Positions 34,487 to 43,198 of a stretch of DNA of 64,000 bases are shown here, piece after piece (the first letter of the stretch is position 1; each line of letters begins with the position of its first letter). A program made the position numbers and the translations under genes. The stretch comes from SYLG01 sp965226945 (lineage in GTDB: Bacteria > Planctomycetota > Planctomycetia > Gemmatales > Gemmataceae). The stretch covers positions 8,246,001 through 8,310,000 of the forward strand of contig OZ245717.1 in NCBI GenBank assembly GCA_965226945.1. The letters are read 5' to 3'. The notes below the pieces were generated by a model. The model did no database searches and was not told where the DNA came from. It was given only the letters and a program-made list of their open reading frames with translations.

Positions 34487-37400
34487 ATGCCCCGCCAGCA
34501 CAGCATGATGTTTCGCAAATGGATCATCCGCGGATGCTCCTTGGTGGGAATGATCGGCATCTTTGCTTTGCTTGGCGGCTTCCTTACCTGGACGAGTCCC
34601 GCGTTCATCCGCAATCTGCTTCTGGAACGGGTGCGCGACTCGCTCGTTGACACGCGGGTCCATTTGGACTCGCTGCAAGTCAATCTCTGGGGCGGCATCA
34701 CCGCGCAAGGCCTGCGCCTGGCGCGCAATGGTCCGTTCGACTCGCCGGATTTTCTTTACATTCCCAAGGCGCAAATCGTCCACGATAAGGAAGCGATCCT
34801 AGAAGGCCGGCTGGCGATCCGCGAGGTCAATCTGGTGCAGCCGCGCCTGCGCATCATTCGCCAGCCAAACGGCGCCTTCAATATCGATGGACTGTTCAAG
34901 AAACCTTCGGCGGACGGCTACCAGCTTCCCGCCTGGTCGGTCAGCCAGGGTCAGGTGATCTTCGAGGACCGGCTCGCGGCGCTCGAAGGTACGCACTGGC
35001 CCAATCTCGAAATCAGGGAACTGCGAGGCAAAGGCCTGCAAGACGCCTCGGAAAAGGTTTGGTTCGAAGCGCGCGGCCACGGCGACTGGCTTGGGCCGAT
35101 TTTGATCGAAGGAAACAAGCCCGGCAAAAAAAGCCCATTGACGCTTGATTTACGCATGGAGGCGATCGCCCTCAAGGCAGGTCTATCGCAGGTCATTCAA
35201 CATCTGGACCCCGCGGCGGCCAACTGGCTGCGCCACCTTTCCGGAACGGTGCAAGCGGAGATGCGCGCGGAAATCCCACCCGACCCTGTCAGCCCGATTC
35301 CACGCCCCAAATCGTTGCTCGTCAGCTTGCGCGATGGGTCTTGGCAATTGCCCTTGGGCGCGATCCGCGTCGATCACCTTGAAGGCGAGCTTGAAGGCAA
35401 TGCTCAGGGAATTCAGCGGATGGAAGTACGCGGCGAGTGGAAATCGGCGAAGATCAAAGCGAACCTTGGCGCCTGGGACCTTCCGCTGGATCAGGCCAAC
35501 GGCAAATGGACCAGCCCGGGAATGCCCGGCACGATCACCGCCGAAGTACGGGGCGTCGAGTTTTCGCGCGAACTCTTCAGTTCTTTCCCTCAGGGGGCCC
35601 AGGGGGTCCAGGATTTCTTTCAACCCAGGGGCAAGGCCGATGTCTTTATCCGAATGGTAAAGAAGGAAGGAGCGGCGACCGAATCGAGTTCGCAATCGAC
35701 CGATTTCGACCTGGAGGTGCGGCCGCTGGGAATGTCGTTTCTGCCGAAATCGTTTCCTTATCCGATTCTCAACGCCACCGGGATCATCATTTGCCAGATT
35801 CGCGGCGGCGAATTGCGAGGAGTCGATTCGGAGGTCTTTGGTTTCACCCAGGGAGGCACGCCGCTTCACGTCAAGGCCAAGGGCCGTGGCCGCAACGGAC
35901 ACGAAGACCTCGAAGTGTTCGTCGATGCCCAAAATGCCCCGATCGACGATACCTTGCGAGCCGCACTGGCCAAACCTCAACAGGAGCTATTCGATCAGTT
36001 TCGCCCCACCGGCTTCATCGATGTCAACGCCCACGTCACCCGCCGCCCCGGCAACGAAAAACTCGAAAACGATATCGACATTCAGTTCCGGCAGGCGACG
36101 ACGATTTACCGCGGCTTTCCTTACCTCATCGAGCACATTTCAGGCTTGCTCAAGATCGAGAAAGGCAACTGGTATTGCTCGAAACTCGAGGGAGTTCACG
36201 GCACGGGAAAAGTGTTTGTCGATGGCCGCTCCTGGCAAGCTGGCGAAATCTCCAAGGACAGCTCGCCCACGATGCGCCTGCTCATTCGCGGCGAACAGTT
36301 GCCGGCCAACGGCGATTTGCGCGCGGCCCTTGACTTACCCCTGGCGGGCAAGAAGAAGTCGCTGGCTCACACCTGGGACGAACTGAATCCGTCGGAAACG
36401 ATCACATTTGAAACCGATCTGGTCCACAGACAGGACAGCCCCGACGGCATGGAACTGTCCATGACGGTGCACGATGCCACGCTCACGCCGCGCTTGATTC
36501 CCTACCGCTTAAGCCAGGTCAAAGGCCTTTGTCACATGCAGGGGATGATCGCCAATCTGAGTCAGGTCAGCGCCCGCCACGACCGCTCGCGCATCGGCAT
36601 GAAGGCCGCTCAGGTACGCGTGCAACCCAATGGCGAAGTCAAGTTACGCTTCGAGGAACTCGCGGCCGATCCGCTGATGGTGGATACCGAAATGGTCAAG
36701 GCGCTACCCGCTCCGCTCAAACGCGGCTTAAGCGGAGTCAAGATCGATGGCGACATCGGGGTCAAATGCGACTTATCGCTCAGTTTTCCGGAGGATGAAC
36801 GCAAAACCGTGCAATCGGAATGGAATGGCAGGGTCCAATTTCGCAACAACCGGATCGAATCGGGCCTGGTATTCGAACAGGTCAAAGGGGAAGGCTACGT
36901 CGCGGGAAAACACAACGGGCAAAACTGGGACGGCGTCAATGGAAACCTCCAGTTCGACCAGATGACGTTGTTCGGGCAACATCTGAAAAACGCGCATGGG
37001 CGCTTTGAGGTCCAACCCGAAACTCCTTCGACCTTGAGGCTGCAGGATATCCATGCGCAAATGCACGGCGGCGAGATCGGCGGACATGCTCGTATCGATT
37101 TCGCCGCCACGACCCGTTACGATCTTCTCTTCGGAGCGACCCAGGTGCGCCTGGAAGAGTTTTCCAAAGCAAACTTCGGCGATTCGGCCCAAATGGAAGG
37201 CCAAGCGACTGCGATGCTCCACCTTCAGGGAATTGGCACTGATGTCAACGGCCTGTTCGGCGAAGGGAGCATCGATGTGCCCCAGGGTAAACTGTACAAG
37301 CTACCTCCCCTGCTTGACTTGATCAAGACACTTGGATTGCGCGTTCCCGACGGCACCGCCTTCGAGCAGGTTCATGCCCAATTTGGGGTCGATGGACCCA

Positions 37401-37714
37401 TGCTGCGCTTTCGGCAGCTTGACCTATACGGCAATGCGATCACTCTTTGCGGCAAGGGAACGGTGCCGCTTGACGGACGGGACATGGCGCTCGAATTTCG
37501 CACCGAATGGGCCCGAGTCAATCAGTTTCTCCCCCAGGTGATTGAAAAGGTGCCTAAAGCGATCAGTGAGCAACTGTTTCTGGTGCGCATCCACGGCAAC
37601 CCGCGATCTCCCAAAATCGAACGCGACGTGTTGCCAGGATTGACACAGCCCTTTCGTAACGCATTCAAACCCAATCTATCCGCCGTGACGGGCGGCAGAG
37701 CCGGAGGTCCATGA
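34487..37714 (+). CDS. AsmA-like large envelope protein (bridge-like lipid transfer type)
   Basis: The 1075-aa protein has one N-terminal membrane helix (GCSLVGMIGIFALLGGFLTW) and a long repetitive beta-rich body typical of the AsmA/TamB/DUF3971 group (DSLQVNLWGGITAQGLRL, IREVNLVQPRLRIIRQPNGAFNID). The C-terminal AsmA_2-like region is clear: GQATAMLHLQGIGTD, GEGSIDVPQGKLYKLPPLLDLIKTL, FEQVHAQFGVDGPMLRF. Such proteins are thought to form hydrophobic grooves that carry lipids between inner and outer membranes. The stop overlaps the start of an LptF/LptG-type permease gene (ATGA), implying joint function. Confidence 0.85.
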   Translation: MPRQHSMMFRKWIIRGCSLVGMIGIFALLGGFLTWTSPAFIRNLLLERVRDSLVDTRVHLDSLQVNLWGGITAQGLRLARNGPFDSPDFLYIPKAQIVHDKEAILEGRLAIREVNLVQPRLRIIRQPNGAFNIDGLFKKPSADGYQLPAWSVSQGQVIFEDRLAALEGTHWPNLEIRELRGKGLQDASEKVWFEARGHGDWLGPILIEGNKPGKKSPLTLDLRMEAIALKAGLSQVIQHLDPAAANWLRHLSGTVQAEMRAEIPPDPVSPIPRPKSLLVSLRDGSWQLPLGAIRVDHLEGELEGNAQGIQRMEVRGEWKSAKIKANLGAWDLPLDQANGKWTSPGMPGTITAEVRGVEFSRELFSSFPQGAQGVQDFFQPRGKADVFIRMVKKEGAATESSSQSTDFDLEVRPLGMSFLPKSFPYPILNATGIIICQIRGGELRGVDSEVFGFTQGGTPLHVKAKGRGRNGHEDLEVFVDAQNAPIDDTLRAALAKPQQELFDQFRPTGFIDVNAHVTRRPGNEKLENDIDIQFRQATTIYRGFPYLIEHISGLLKIEKGNWYCSKLEGVHGTGKVFVDGRSWQAGEISKDSSPTMRLLIRGEQLPANGDLRAALDLPLAGKKKSLAHTWDELNPSETITFETDLVHRQDSPDGMELSMTVHDATLTPRLIPYRLSQVKGLCHMQGMIANLSQVSARHDRSRIGMKAAQVRVQPNGEVKLRFEELAADPLMVDTEMVKALPAPLKRGLSGVKIDGDIGVKCDLSLSFPEDERKTVQSEWNGRVQFRNNRIESGLVFEQVKGEGYVAGKHNGQNWDGVNGNLQFDQMTLFGQHLKNAHGRFEVQPETPSTLRLQDIHAQMHGGEIGGHARIDFAATTRYDLLFGATQVRLEEFSKANFGDSAQMEGQATAMLHLQGIGTDVNGLFGEGSIDVPQGKLYKLPPLLDLIKTLGLRVPDGTAFEQVHAQFGVDGPMLRFRQLDLYGNAITLCGKGTVPLDGRDMALEFRTEWARVNQFLPQVIEKVPKAISEQLFLVRIHGNPRSPKIERDVLPGLTQPFRNAFKPNLSAVTGGRAGGP

Positions 37715-38919
37715 TGGGCGGTATGGGCGGAATTTTGTTTCGCATGGTGTTGATGGAACTTTTCCGGGTCTTCATTATCGCGCTCGTGGCGATCACCGGA
37801 ATCCTTCTCATGGCGGGGATCGTCTCGGAAGCCAGCCAGCATGGACTGTCTCCCAGTCAGATCCTGACCGCGATTCCCCTGCTCATCCCGAGCACCCTGC
37901 CCTACACCATTCCGGCCACGACGCTATTTGCCGTGTGCGTGGTTTATGGGCGTTTGAGTCAGGACAACGAAATCCTGGCGATCCGCGCGGCGGGGATCAA
38001 CGTGTTTGCCGTGGTCAGTCCCGGCCTGGTGCTCGGTATTGCGATGAGCACCGTGACGATGGTGCTTTACTTCCAGGTGATTCCGGTGACTCACTCGATG
38101 TTGCGAGCGATGGTCTTTCACGATGCCGAGGAACTGCTTTATTCCATGCTCTCCAAACAGGGCTCGCTGAGCCATTCGAACCTTCCGTACGCCATGTTCG
38201 TCAAGGGCGTCCAGGGCCGCAAGCTGGTGAACCCGACCTTCAAACGGCGCGACAACAAGGGGGATATCGACCTGGTCGCTCAGGCGCAGGAAGCCGACCT
38301 GCGGGTGAACCTGGCCAAGAGAATCATCCATATCCATATGCGCCACGGAACGGCCAATTTCGAGGGCAAGAAAGACAATTTCTACTTTGTCGACAAGGTC
38401 TGGGATGTGCCGCTGCCTAGCAATTTCACCAGCGAAGCGAATCGGCGCGCGCGCGATATGACCTGGCAGGAAATCGCCGAGAAGCGGGCCGAATGGACGA
38501 CGACCTCGGAAAAAACGTCGCAGGAAATCGATGCGACGCAGGCTCGCATCCAGGAATCGCCCACGACAGCCGCAGCCTCCGAGCCGCACTTGAAAAACCT
38601 GAAGGAAAAGCTGCGTTACGAAAAGCAGCAGGTGCTCTTTCTCGATGTGGAACTACTGATGCGCCCGGCGCTGAGTCTGGGTTGCCTGGGCTTCATTCTG
38701 GTGGGGGCGCCGATTGGCGTCTGGTTCAGCAAAAGCGATTATCTGAGCGCCTTCATTAGTTGCTTTTTGCCGATCGTGATCATCTACTACCCGCTCATCC
38801 TTTGCGGAACGGGTATGGCCAAGGAAGGGAAGATCGATCCGTTCCTTTTGGTGTGGGCTGCCGACATTCTAATGGGGTTTGTTGGGGGGTTTTTCATGTG
38901 GCGGCTTTGCCGGTCCTGA
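37711..38919 (+). CDS. LptF/LptG (YjgP/YjgQ) family permease
   Basis: The 402-aa protein has three N-terminal membrane helices, a periplasmic domain (about residues 125-235) and three C-terminal helices, as in LptF/LptG. Diagnostic segments are LLIPSTLPYTIPATTLFAVCVVYGRLSQDNEILAIRAAG and the C-terminal FILVGAPIGVWFSKSDYLSAFI with MAKEGKID. A charged coiled region (ERRAEWTT to KEKLRYEKQQ) is inserted before the C-terminal helices. The canonical proteins work with LptB ATPase to export LPS; no lptB or lptC is seen here. The 3' end overlaps the opposing CBS-domain gene by 51 bp. Confidence 0.88.
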   Translation: MMGGMGGILFRMVLMELFRVFIIALVAITGILLMAGIVSEASQHGLSPSQILTAIPLLIPSTLPYTIPATTLFAVCVVYGRLSQDNEILAIRAAGINVFAVVSPGLVLGIAMSTVTMVLYFQVIPVTHSMLRAMVFHDAEELLYSMLSKQGSLSHSNLPYAMFVKGVQGRKLVNPTFKRRDNKGDIDLVAQAQEADLRVNLAKRIIHIHMRHGTANFEGKKDNFYFVDKVWDVPLPSNFTSEANRRARDMTWQEIAEKRAEWTTTSEKTSQEIDATQARIQESPTTAAASEPHLKNLKEKLRYEKQQVLFLDVELLMRPALSLGCLGFILVGAPIGVWFSKSDYLSAFISCFLPIVIIYYPLILCGTGMAKEGKIDPFLLVWAADILMGFVGGFFMWRLCRS

Positions 38920-40089
38920 TTTTTTCTTCTTCGAGTCGCCGCGATTTTGGCCGGGAACGAAGCCGGGGAGTTGCCCCGGCATCCTGGGCCCTTGCTTTTC
39001 GCCAGGGGAGTGGAACGCCGAACCGGCGTCATGCTCATCCTGGATCTCGCCGACGATTTCCTCAAGCACATCTTCCAGCGTGAGCAAACCGACAACTTTG
39101 CCCTCTTCCGACTGAACGATCGCCATGTGCCGGCGAGTCTTGCGAAATAGCTTCATGGCATTCATGGCGGTTTCATTAGGCAGGATAAAAAGCGCTGGAT
39201 AAAGCGCATCTTCCAAAATGACCAGGCCATGCAGTGAAAACAAAAAGAGTAGGTCCTTCACATTAACGATGCCGACAATGTTATCGATCGAGCCGTCGTA
39301 AACGGGCAAGCGGGTGTGAGCGCGGTCGCGCAGCAAATCCAGGATCGAACCGGCGGGAAGACTCAATTCGAGGGCGTTGATTTTGGATTGAGGCACCATG
39401 ATGTGGGCAACCGTCTTGCCGCTCAAGCGGAAGACGTTTTCGAGCACATCGGCCTGATCGGACTGAATGACCCCTGCCTCTTCGGTGTCTTCCACGATCA
39501 TGAGCAGTTCTTCCACCGAGTGTGCATGAGCATGGGCGCCGGGGTTTTTGAAACCAATCACCTTGAGGACGAAATTGCCGGTGTGGTTCATCCAAAGAAC
39601 GAAGGGGCGAGCAAAAAAGTAGAACCAGTCCATCGGGTGGGCCAGATAGAGTACCACCCGGTCAGGATTCTGAATGGCAATGGTTTTGGGAATCAGTTCT
39701 CCAAAGATCAGATGCAAATAAGAAACGGCGGCCACGGCCAGGGTGCTGCAAATCGAGTGCACGGCAATCGCGCCGACCAGACCGTCGAAGGCCGGATCGG
39801 CCACGCGCTGAAGGATGGATGCCAGGGTCACTTCGCCGACCGATCCGAGCGAGATGCTTGCGAAGGTAATGCCAAGCTGAGTGGCTGCCACTGCCTGATC
39901 GAGATTATTCTGCAGCTGATATACGATCTTGGCACGGATGTCACCGTGCTCGGCCAAACTCTCCATGCGCGTTTTACGCGCGGCCACCAGACCAAATTCC
40001 ACGGCTACGAAAAAACCGTTGAGCCCAATGAGGCCAGGAATCAGGAAAAAAAGTGCGATCAACTCCCAAGCGGTCACAGAATTACCCAA
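38869..40089 (-). CDS. CNNM/CorB-like membrane protein (DUF21 plus CBS pair)
   Basis: The DUF21 transmembrane domain comes first (about residues 1-200: LIGLNGFFVAVEFGLVAARKTR, LGITFASISLGSVGE, LIFGELIPKTIAIQNP). A CBS pair follows (about 220-345: VIQSDQADVLENVFRLSGKTVAHIMVPQSKI to VGLLTLEDVLEEIVGEIQDEHD). The usual C-terminal CorC_HlyC domain is missing; instead there is a basic Pro/Lys-rich tail (SKKKKSGPAKPPHEKPPNKPH). Relatives are linked to Mg2+ or Co2+ transport. The tail-coding sequence overlaps the 3' end of the permease gene on the other strand. Confidence 0.88.
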   Translation of the reverse strand: MGNSVTAWELIALFFLIPGLIGLNGFFVAVEFGLVAARKTRMESLAEHGDIRAKIVYQLQNNLDQAVAATQLGITFASISLGSVGEVTLASILQRVADPAFDGLVGAIAVHSICSTLAVAAVSYLHLIFGELIPKTIAIQNPDRVVLYLAHPMDWFYFFARPFVLWMNHTGNFVLKVIGFKNPGAHAHAHSVEELLMIVEDTEEAGVIQSDQADVLENVFRLSGKTVAHIMVPQSKINALELSLPAGSILDLLRDRAHTRLPVYDGSIDNIVGIVNVKDLLFLFSLHGLVILEDALYPALFILPNETAMNAMKLFRKTRRHMAIVQSEEGKVVGLLTLEDVLEEIVGEIQDEHDAGSAFHSPGEKQGPRMPGQLPGFVPGQNRGDSKKKKSGPAKPPHEKPPNKPH

Positions 40090-40170
40090 GCCTTCCGGAT
40101 GGCCAAACGCCTCATGGCAATCCGGAAAGGAAATTGTTCCCGAATTTGCTCCCAGTTTTCATTTTAAGGG

Positions 40171-40199
40171 TTGACAAGAGAACCCCCAAACAGCAAATT
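40171..40199 (+). promoter_or_regulatory. Possible promoter for the DUF1559 gene
   Basis: TTGACA at 40171-40176 is followed, after 17 bp, by a poor -10 (CAAATT, 40194-40199). The position, about 100 bp before the ATG at 40297, fits a real leader. The weak -10 keeps this tentative. Confidence 0.4.
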
Positions 40200-40296
40200 T
40201 TCTTTAAGGGCATCGGCGTTTCCCGGTCGATACCCCTATTCGAATCTATTCATTTCTCCTCCTCCCACCCAATCCACAACCTTTTGGGGCGAAATT

Positions 40297-41181
40297 ATGA
40301 GTTTGTACGGAAAAAGATTAAAAATGGGGTTCACCCTCATTGAGCTTTTGGTGGTCATTGCCATCATCGCGGTGTTGATTGGGCTGTTGGTCCCTGCTGT
40401 GCAAAAAGTACGCGAAGCCGCCAACCGGATGACCTGCACCAACAATCTGAAGCAAATTTCGCTGGCGATTGCCAACTGCACCGATCAAAACGACCAGAAA
40501 ATGCCCCCAGGCATCGGCCTGTATCCCAGTCGAACCATGTCGGTTGGTCTGAGCCAAGGCGGCATTCTGTTCCATATCCTTCCCTATATCGAGCAGGATG
40601 CACTCTTTAAAAACTCGTACATTGTTGACGACCGCAACAACAATTACCTCACTTATAGCCAGTGGGGCCTGCCCAATCCGACCAAGGTCAAAACTTACAT
40701 TTGCCCATCCGATGCAACGAACCCCATCGATGGCCACGCCTTGTCGAGCTACGCCTACAACGGACAGACCTTTTTCATGAGCTACTCGGGCGGTTGGGGC
40801 TACGGCAACAAAAAGCTCTCGTTCGTCACCGACGGATCTTCCAACACGATCTACTTCACCGAGAAGATGACCAAGGCCTACGGCGCCGACGGTTGGGCAC
40901 CCGGTGGCGATCAAAATTACTGGCCAGACTGGGGTCCCGCCATCGCGGATACGGCCGACGGCGGTCAACCCTCCGGTCCCGCGGCGATGTTTCAGGTCCA
41001 ACCCCAAATCGGCGCCAACACCAATGCGGCCGGCAACCGCGCTTCTTCGCCGCACTCGGGCGGTATCAACGCCGCTTTCGGCGATGGCAGCGTTCGCTTT
41101 GTCAGCCAGGGCGTGGCTCCGGCCACTTGGTGGACCATGCTCACCCCCAATGGCGGCGACATCACGACGAACAACCCGTAG
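40297..41181 (+). CDS. DUF1559 protein with prepilin-type N terminus
   Basis: The ATG at 40297 places the prepilin signal at the N terminus (KRLKMGFTLIELLVVIAIIAVLIGLLVPAVQKVREAANR): a basic leader, a cleavage site before Phe and a hydrophobic helix. The 294-aa protein then has the DUF1559/SBP_bac_10 pattern with NNLKQISLAIANC, ICPSDAT and the C-terminal motif HSGGINAAFGDGSVRFVSQ. The family is greatly expanded in planctomycetes and is thought to form pseudopilus or surface structures, though this is not proven. A small lipoprotein gene follows, the usual partner. Confidence 0.95.
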   Translation: MSLYGKRLKMGFTLIELLVVIAIIAVLIGLLVPAVQKVREAANRMTCTNNLKQISLAIANCTDQNDQKMPPGIGLYPSRTMSVGLSQGGILFHILPYIEQDALFKNSYIVDDRNNNYLTYSQWGLPNPTKVKTYICPSDATNPIDGHALSSYAYNGQTFFMSYSGGWGYGNKKLSFVTDGSSNTIYFTEKMTKAYGADGWAPGGDQNYWPDWGPAIADTADGGQPSGPAAMFQVQPQIGANTNAAGNRASSPHSGGINAAFGDGSVRFVSQGVAPATWWTMLTPNGGDITTNNP

Positions 41182-41288
41182 TAACGCCACAGGGCTCGAT
41201 CCGGAGCCCGTTGCCTTCCTGCATTCGTGCGACTTCGCGATCCTCACGGGTTGCGATAAATGACTTGACCGATTGTTGTGCAGAAGAA

Positions 41289-41321
41289 AGGGCCCCTGAG
41301 CTTACCCTCAGGGTTCCTTTT
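41289..41321 (+). terminator. Terminator-like hairpin after the DUF1559 gene
   Basis: AGGGCCCCTGAG (41289-41300) pairs with CTCAGGGTTCCT (41307-41318), with one G-U pair and one mismatch, around a 6-nt loop. A short T-run (TTTT) follows. It lies between the DUF1559 gene and the lipoprotein gene. Confidence 0.5.
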
Positions 41322-41401
41322 GAAACGGCTCCCAAAGCCCATCCCATTTCGGTGCTCTTTCAGTTCATTTGAAAAAATAGAAAATCCACAGAGAAAACTC
41401 C

Positions 41402-41836
41402 ATGGTCTTGCGCAACCTTTCGAGGCTCCCCTTGGCGGGGGCCTTTCTTTTCATTTTGGGATGCGGAGTCCCCACCGGGGAATTGAACGGTCGTGTGGTT
41501 TTCGGTAAGGATCCGCTTCAAGGCGGAACACTCGTATTCGAATATAGCGACGGCCAGTCGGCCACCGTCACCGTGAAAACGGATGGCTCATTTTCGGTTT
41601 CCAACCTACCGGTCGGGTCGGCCAACGTGGGCGTAAGCCCGCCTGCGGCTCCCAAAATGAATGCGGCGATCCAGGCGAAAATGAAGGCGCCCAAGGGAAT
41701 GGAAGGCAAGGAAAACTATTACGGCATGAACAAGGCGGTCAAGATCAAGGAGAAGTACAAGACCGCTTCCTCTTCGGGCCTCAAAGTGGTCATCAAGTCT
41801 GGAAAAAACGACGATGTCACCTTCACCGTCGACTAA
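41402..41836 (+). CDS. Small lipoprotein with transthyretin/carboxypeptidase-regulatory-like fold
   Basis: The 144-aa protein has a lipoprotein signal (AGAFLFILGC) and a beta-sandwich-like domain of the type seen downstream of DUF1559 genes: GRVVFGKDPLQGGTLVFEYSDG, VKTDGSFSVSNLPVGSANVGV, ending VVIKSGKNDDVTFTVD. Planctomycete genomes have many such pairs. It is probably lipid-anchored in the envelope and of structural or binding function. A terminator-like hairpin separates it from the DUF1559 gene, so cotranscription is uncertain; the TPR gene begins 30 bp downstream. Confidence 0.8.
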   Translation: MVLRNLSRLPLAGAFLFILGCGVPTGELNGRVVFGKDPLQGGTLVFEYSDGQSATVTVKTDGSFSVSNLPVGSANVGVSPPAAPKMNAAIQAKMKAPKGMEGKENYYGMNKAVKIKEKYKTASSSGLKVVIKSGKNDDVTFTVD

Positions 41837-41866
41837 GAGGACTCCCACGCTGGGCGAGGAAGGACG

Positions 41867-43198
41867 ATGAGTCTCGGCAGGGGAGAACCCACTTCTCCTC
41901 CCGCGCCTCATAAAGCGGCTCCCCGCTTTGGCGCGTTCGTGGCGTTTGTCGCCCTGGCTCTGTTTGTGGCGACGCTTCTCGCCATGGGCGCCGGTTGGTG
42001 GCCCGGTTGGTTCAGCGATTCCCGAGCCCGGGAACTGGACCGTCTGGTGGATAGGGCCTCCTACCGGAAAGCAAAGATCTACGGCCAGACCCTTGACCCC
42101 ACGTTTTTAAACCAGCATGCCATCCTCTGGGCGCGCATCCTCAGGCTCAATTCCGACCTCGTCCTGGCCGGCGAATTTCTAAAAAAAGCCACTCCGGCTG
42201 ACCCCCTCTGGTCGCAAATCGAGATGGAGCGCGGCCTGTTGCGCCTGGAAAACGGCGAACTGGCCGACAACCTCGAACTGGCCATGCGCCTTGCCGATGC
42301 CCGCCCGGAACTGCGTGACCGCATCTACGAGGGGGCCGTGCGCGCCTATCTGCGACAACTGCTTCCCGGACCCGCCGGTGAATTGCTTAAACGCTGGCAG
42401 CGGGAGCAGCCTGGCCTGCTCTATCGACTGGAAGCGGCACATCTCCACGATTTTCTCGACGACCCTGAAGGTTGTTTGACCGAGCTTGAAATCGCGAAGA
42501 CCCTGTCGCCCCACAACCCCGAAATCGACGGCTGGATCGGCAAGTGCCAGTCGGCGCTCCAGCACAATCAAGCGGCTCGCGAAAACCTGGAGTATGCCTT
42601 AGGCCTGCTTGGCCATCAATCCGATTGGGAATTGGCCCTGGCCGTGGTGCTCGACCGGTTAGGACTGCCCGACGAGGCCATTGCCCTGCTCTCGGCGATC
42701 CTTGAGCGAGATCCCGGCGAAGCACAGGCCCTGGCTCAGCGCGGCCGGATCTTTTTGCAAAATCAATCCCCTGCAAAGGCACAAACGGATCTGCAAATGG
42801 CCCTTCGCGTCGAACCGGGAAACACCATCGCCGCCGACAATTTGCGCAAGGCCCTCTTTGAACTGGGAAAAACCGATGAGGCCAGGGAATTGGGCCTGCG
42901 CATACCGCAGATGGAAAAAGACCAGAAGCGGATCAGGGAGCTCATCCAGGTCGAGATTCAAAAAAAGCCGAACGACCCCGATGTGATGCACGAACTGGCC
43001 GCGATTTTTCTGAGGTCGGGCTATCCCAAGAGCGCCATTTTTTGGGTGCGTAAGGCCCTCCTCATTGCTCCCAATCATGTTCCAAGCCATGAGCTCATGG
43101 CCGGGTACTATGAGGCCACCGGCAATCCCGGTTTGGCGGCCGAACACCGGCAAAAAACGAGCGCCAATCCCTCCCGACCCAGTGGAGTTGGGCGATGA
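41867..43198 (+). CDS. Membrane-anchored TPR protein A
   Basis: The ATG at 41867 is preceded by GAGGAAGG. The 443-aa protein has one N-terminal membrane helix (FVAFVALALFVATLLAMGAGWWPGWF) and then at least seven TPR-like helical pairs, for example PDEAIALLSAILERDPGEAQALAQRG and SAIFWVRKALLIAPNHVPSHELMAGYYEATGN. It overlaps the next gene by ATGA and the two products share the same layout. TPR arrays bind other proteins; the partner may be the FG-GAP/TPR set encoded on the opposite strand just downstream. Confidence 0.85.
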   Translation: MSLGRGEPTSPPAPHKAAPRFGAFVAFVALALFVATLLAMGAGWWPGWFSDSRARELDRLVDRASYRKAKIYGQTLDPTFLNQHAILWARILRLNSDLVLAGEFLKKATPADPLWSQIEMERGLLRLENGELADNLELAMRLADARPELRDRIYEGAVRAYLRQLLPGPAGELLKRWQREQPGLLYRLEAAHLHDFLDDPEGCLTELEIAKTLSPHNPEIDGWIGKCQSALQHNQAARENLEYALGLLGHQSDWELALAVVLDRLGLPDEAIALLSAILERDPGEAQALAQRGRIFLQNQSPAKAQTDLQMALRVEPGNTIAADNLRKALFELGKTDEARELGLRIPQMEKDQKRIRELIQVEIQKKPNDPDVMHELAAIFLRSGYPKSAIFWVRKALLIAPNHVPSHELMAGYYEATGNPGLAAEHRQKTSANPSRPSGVGR

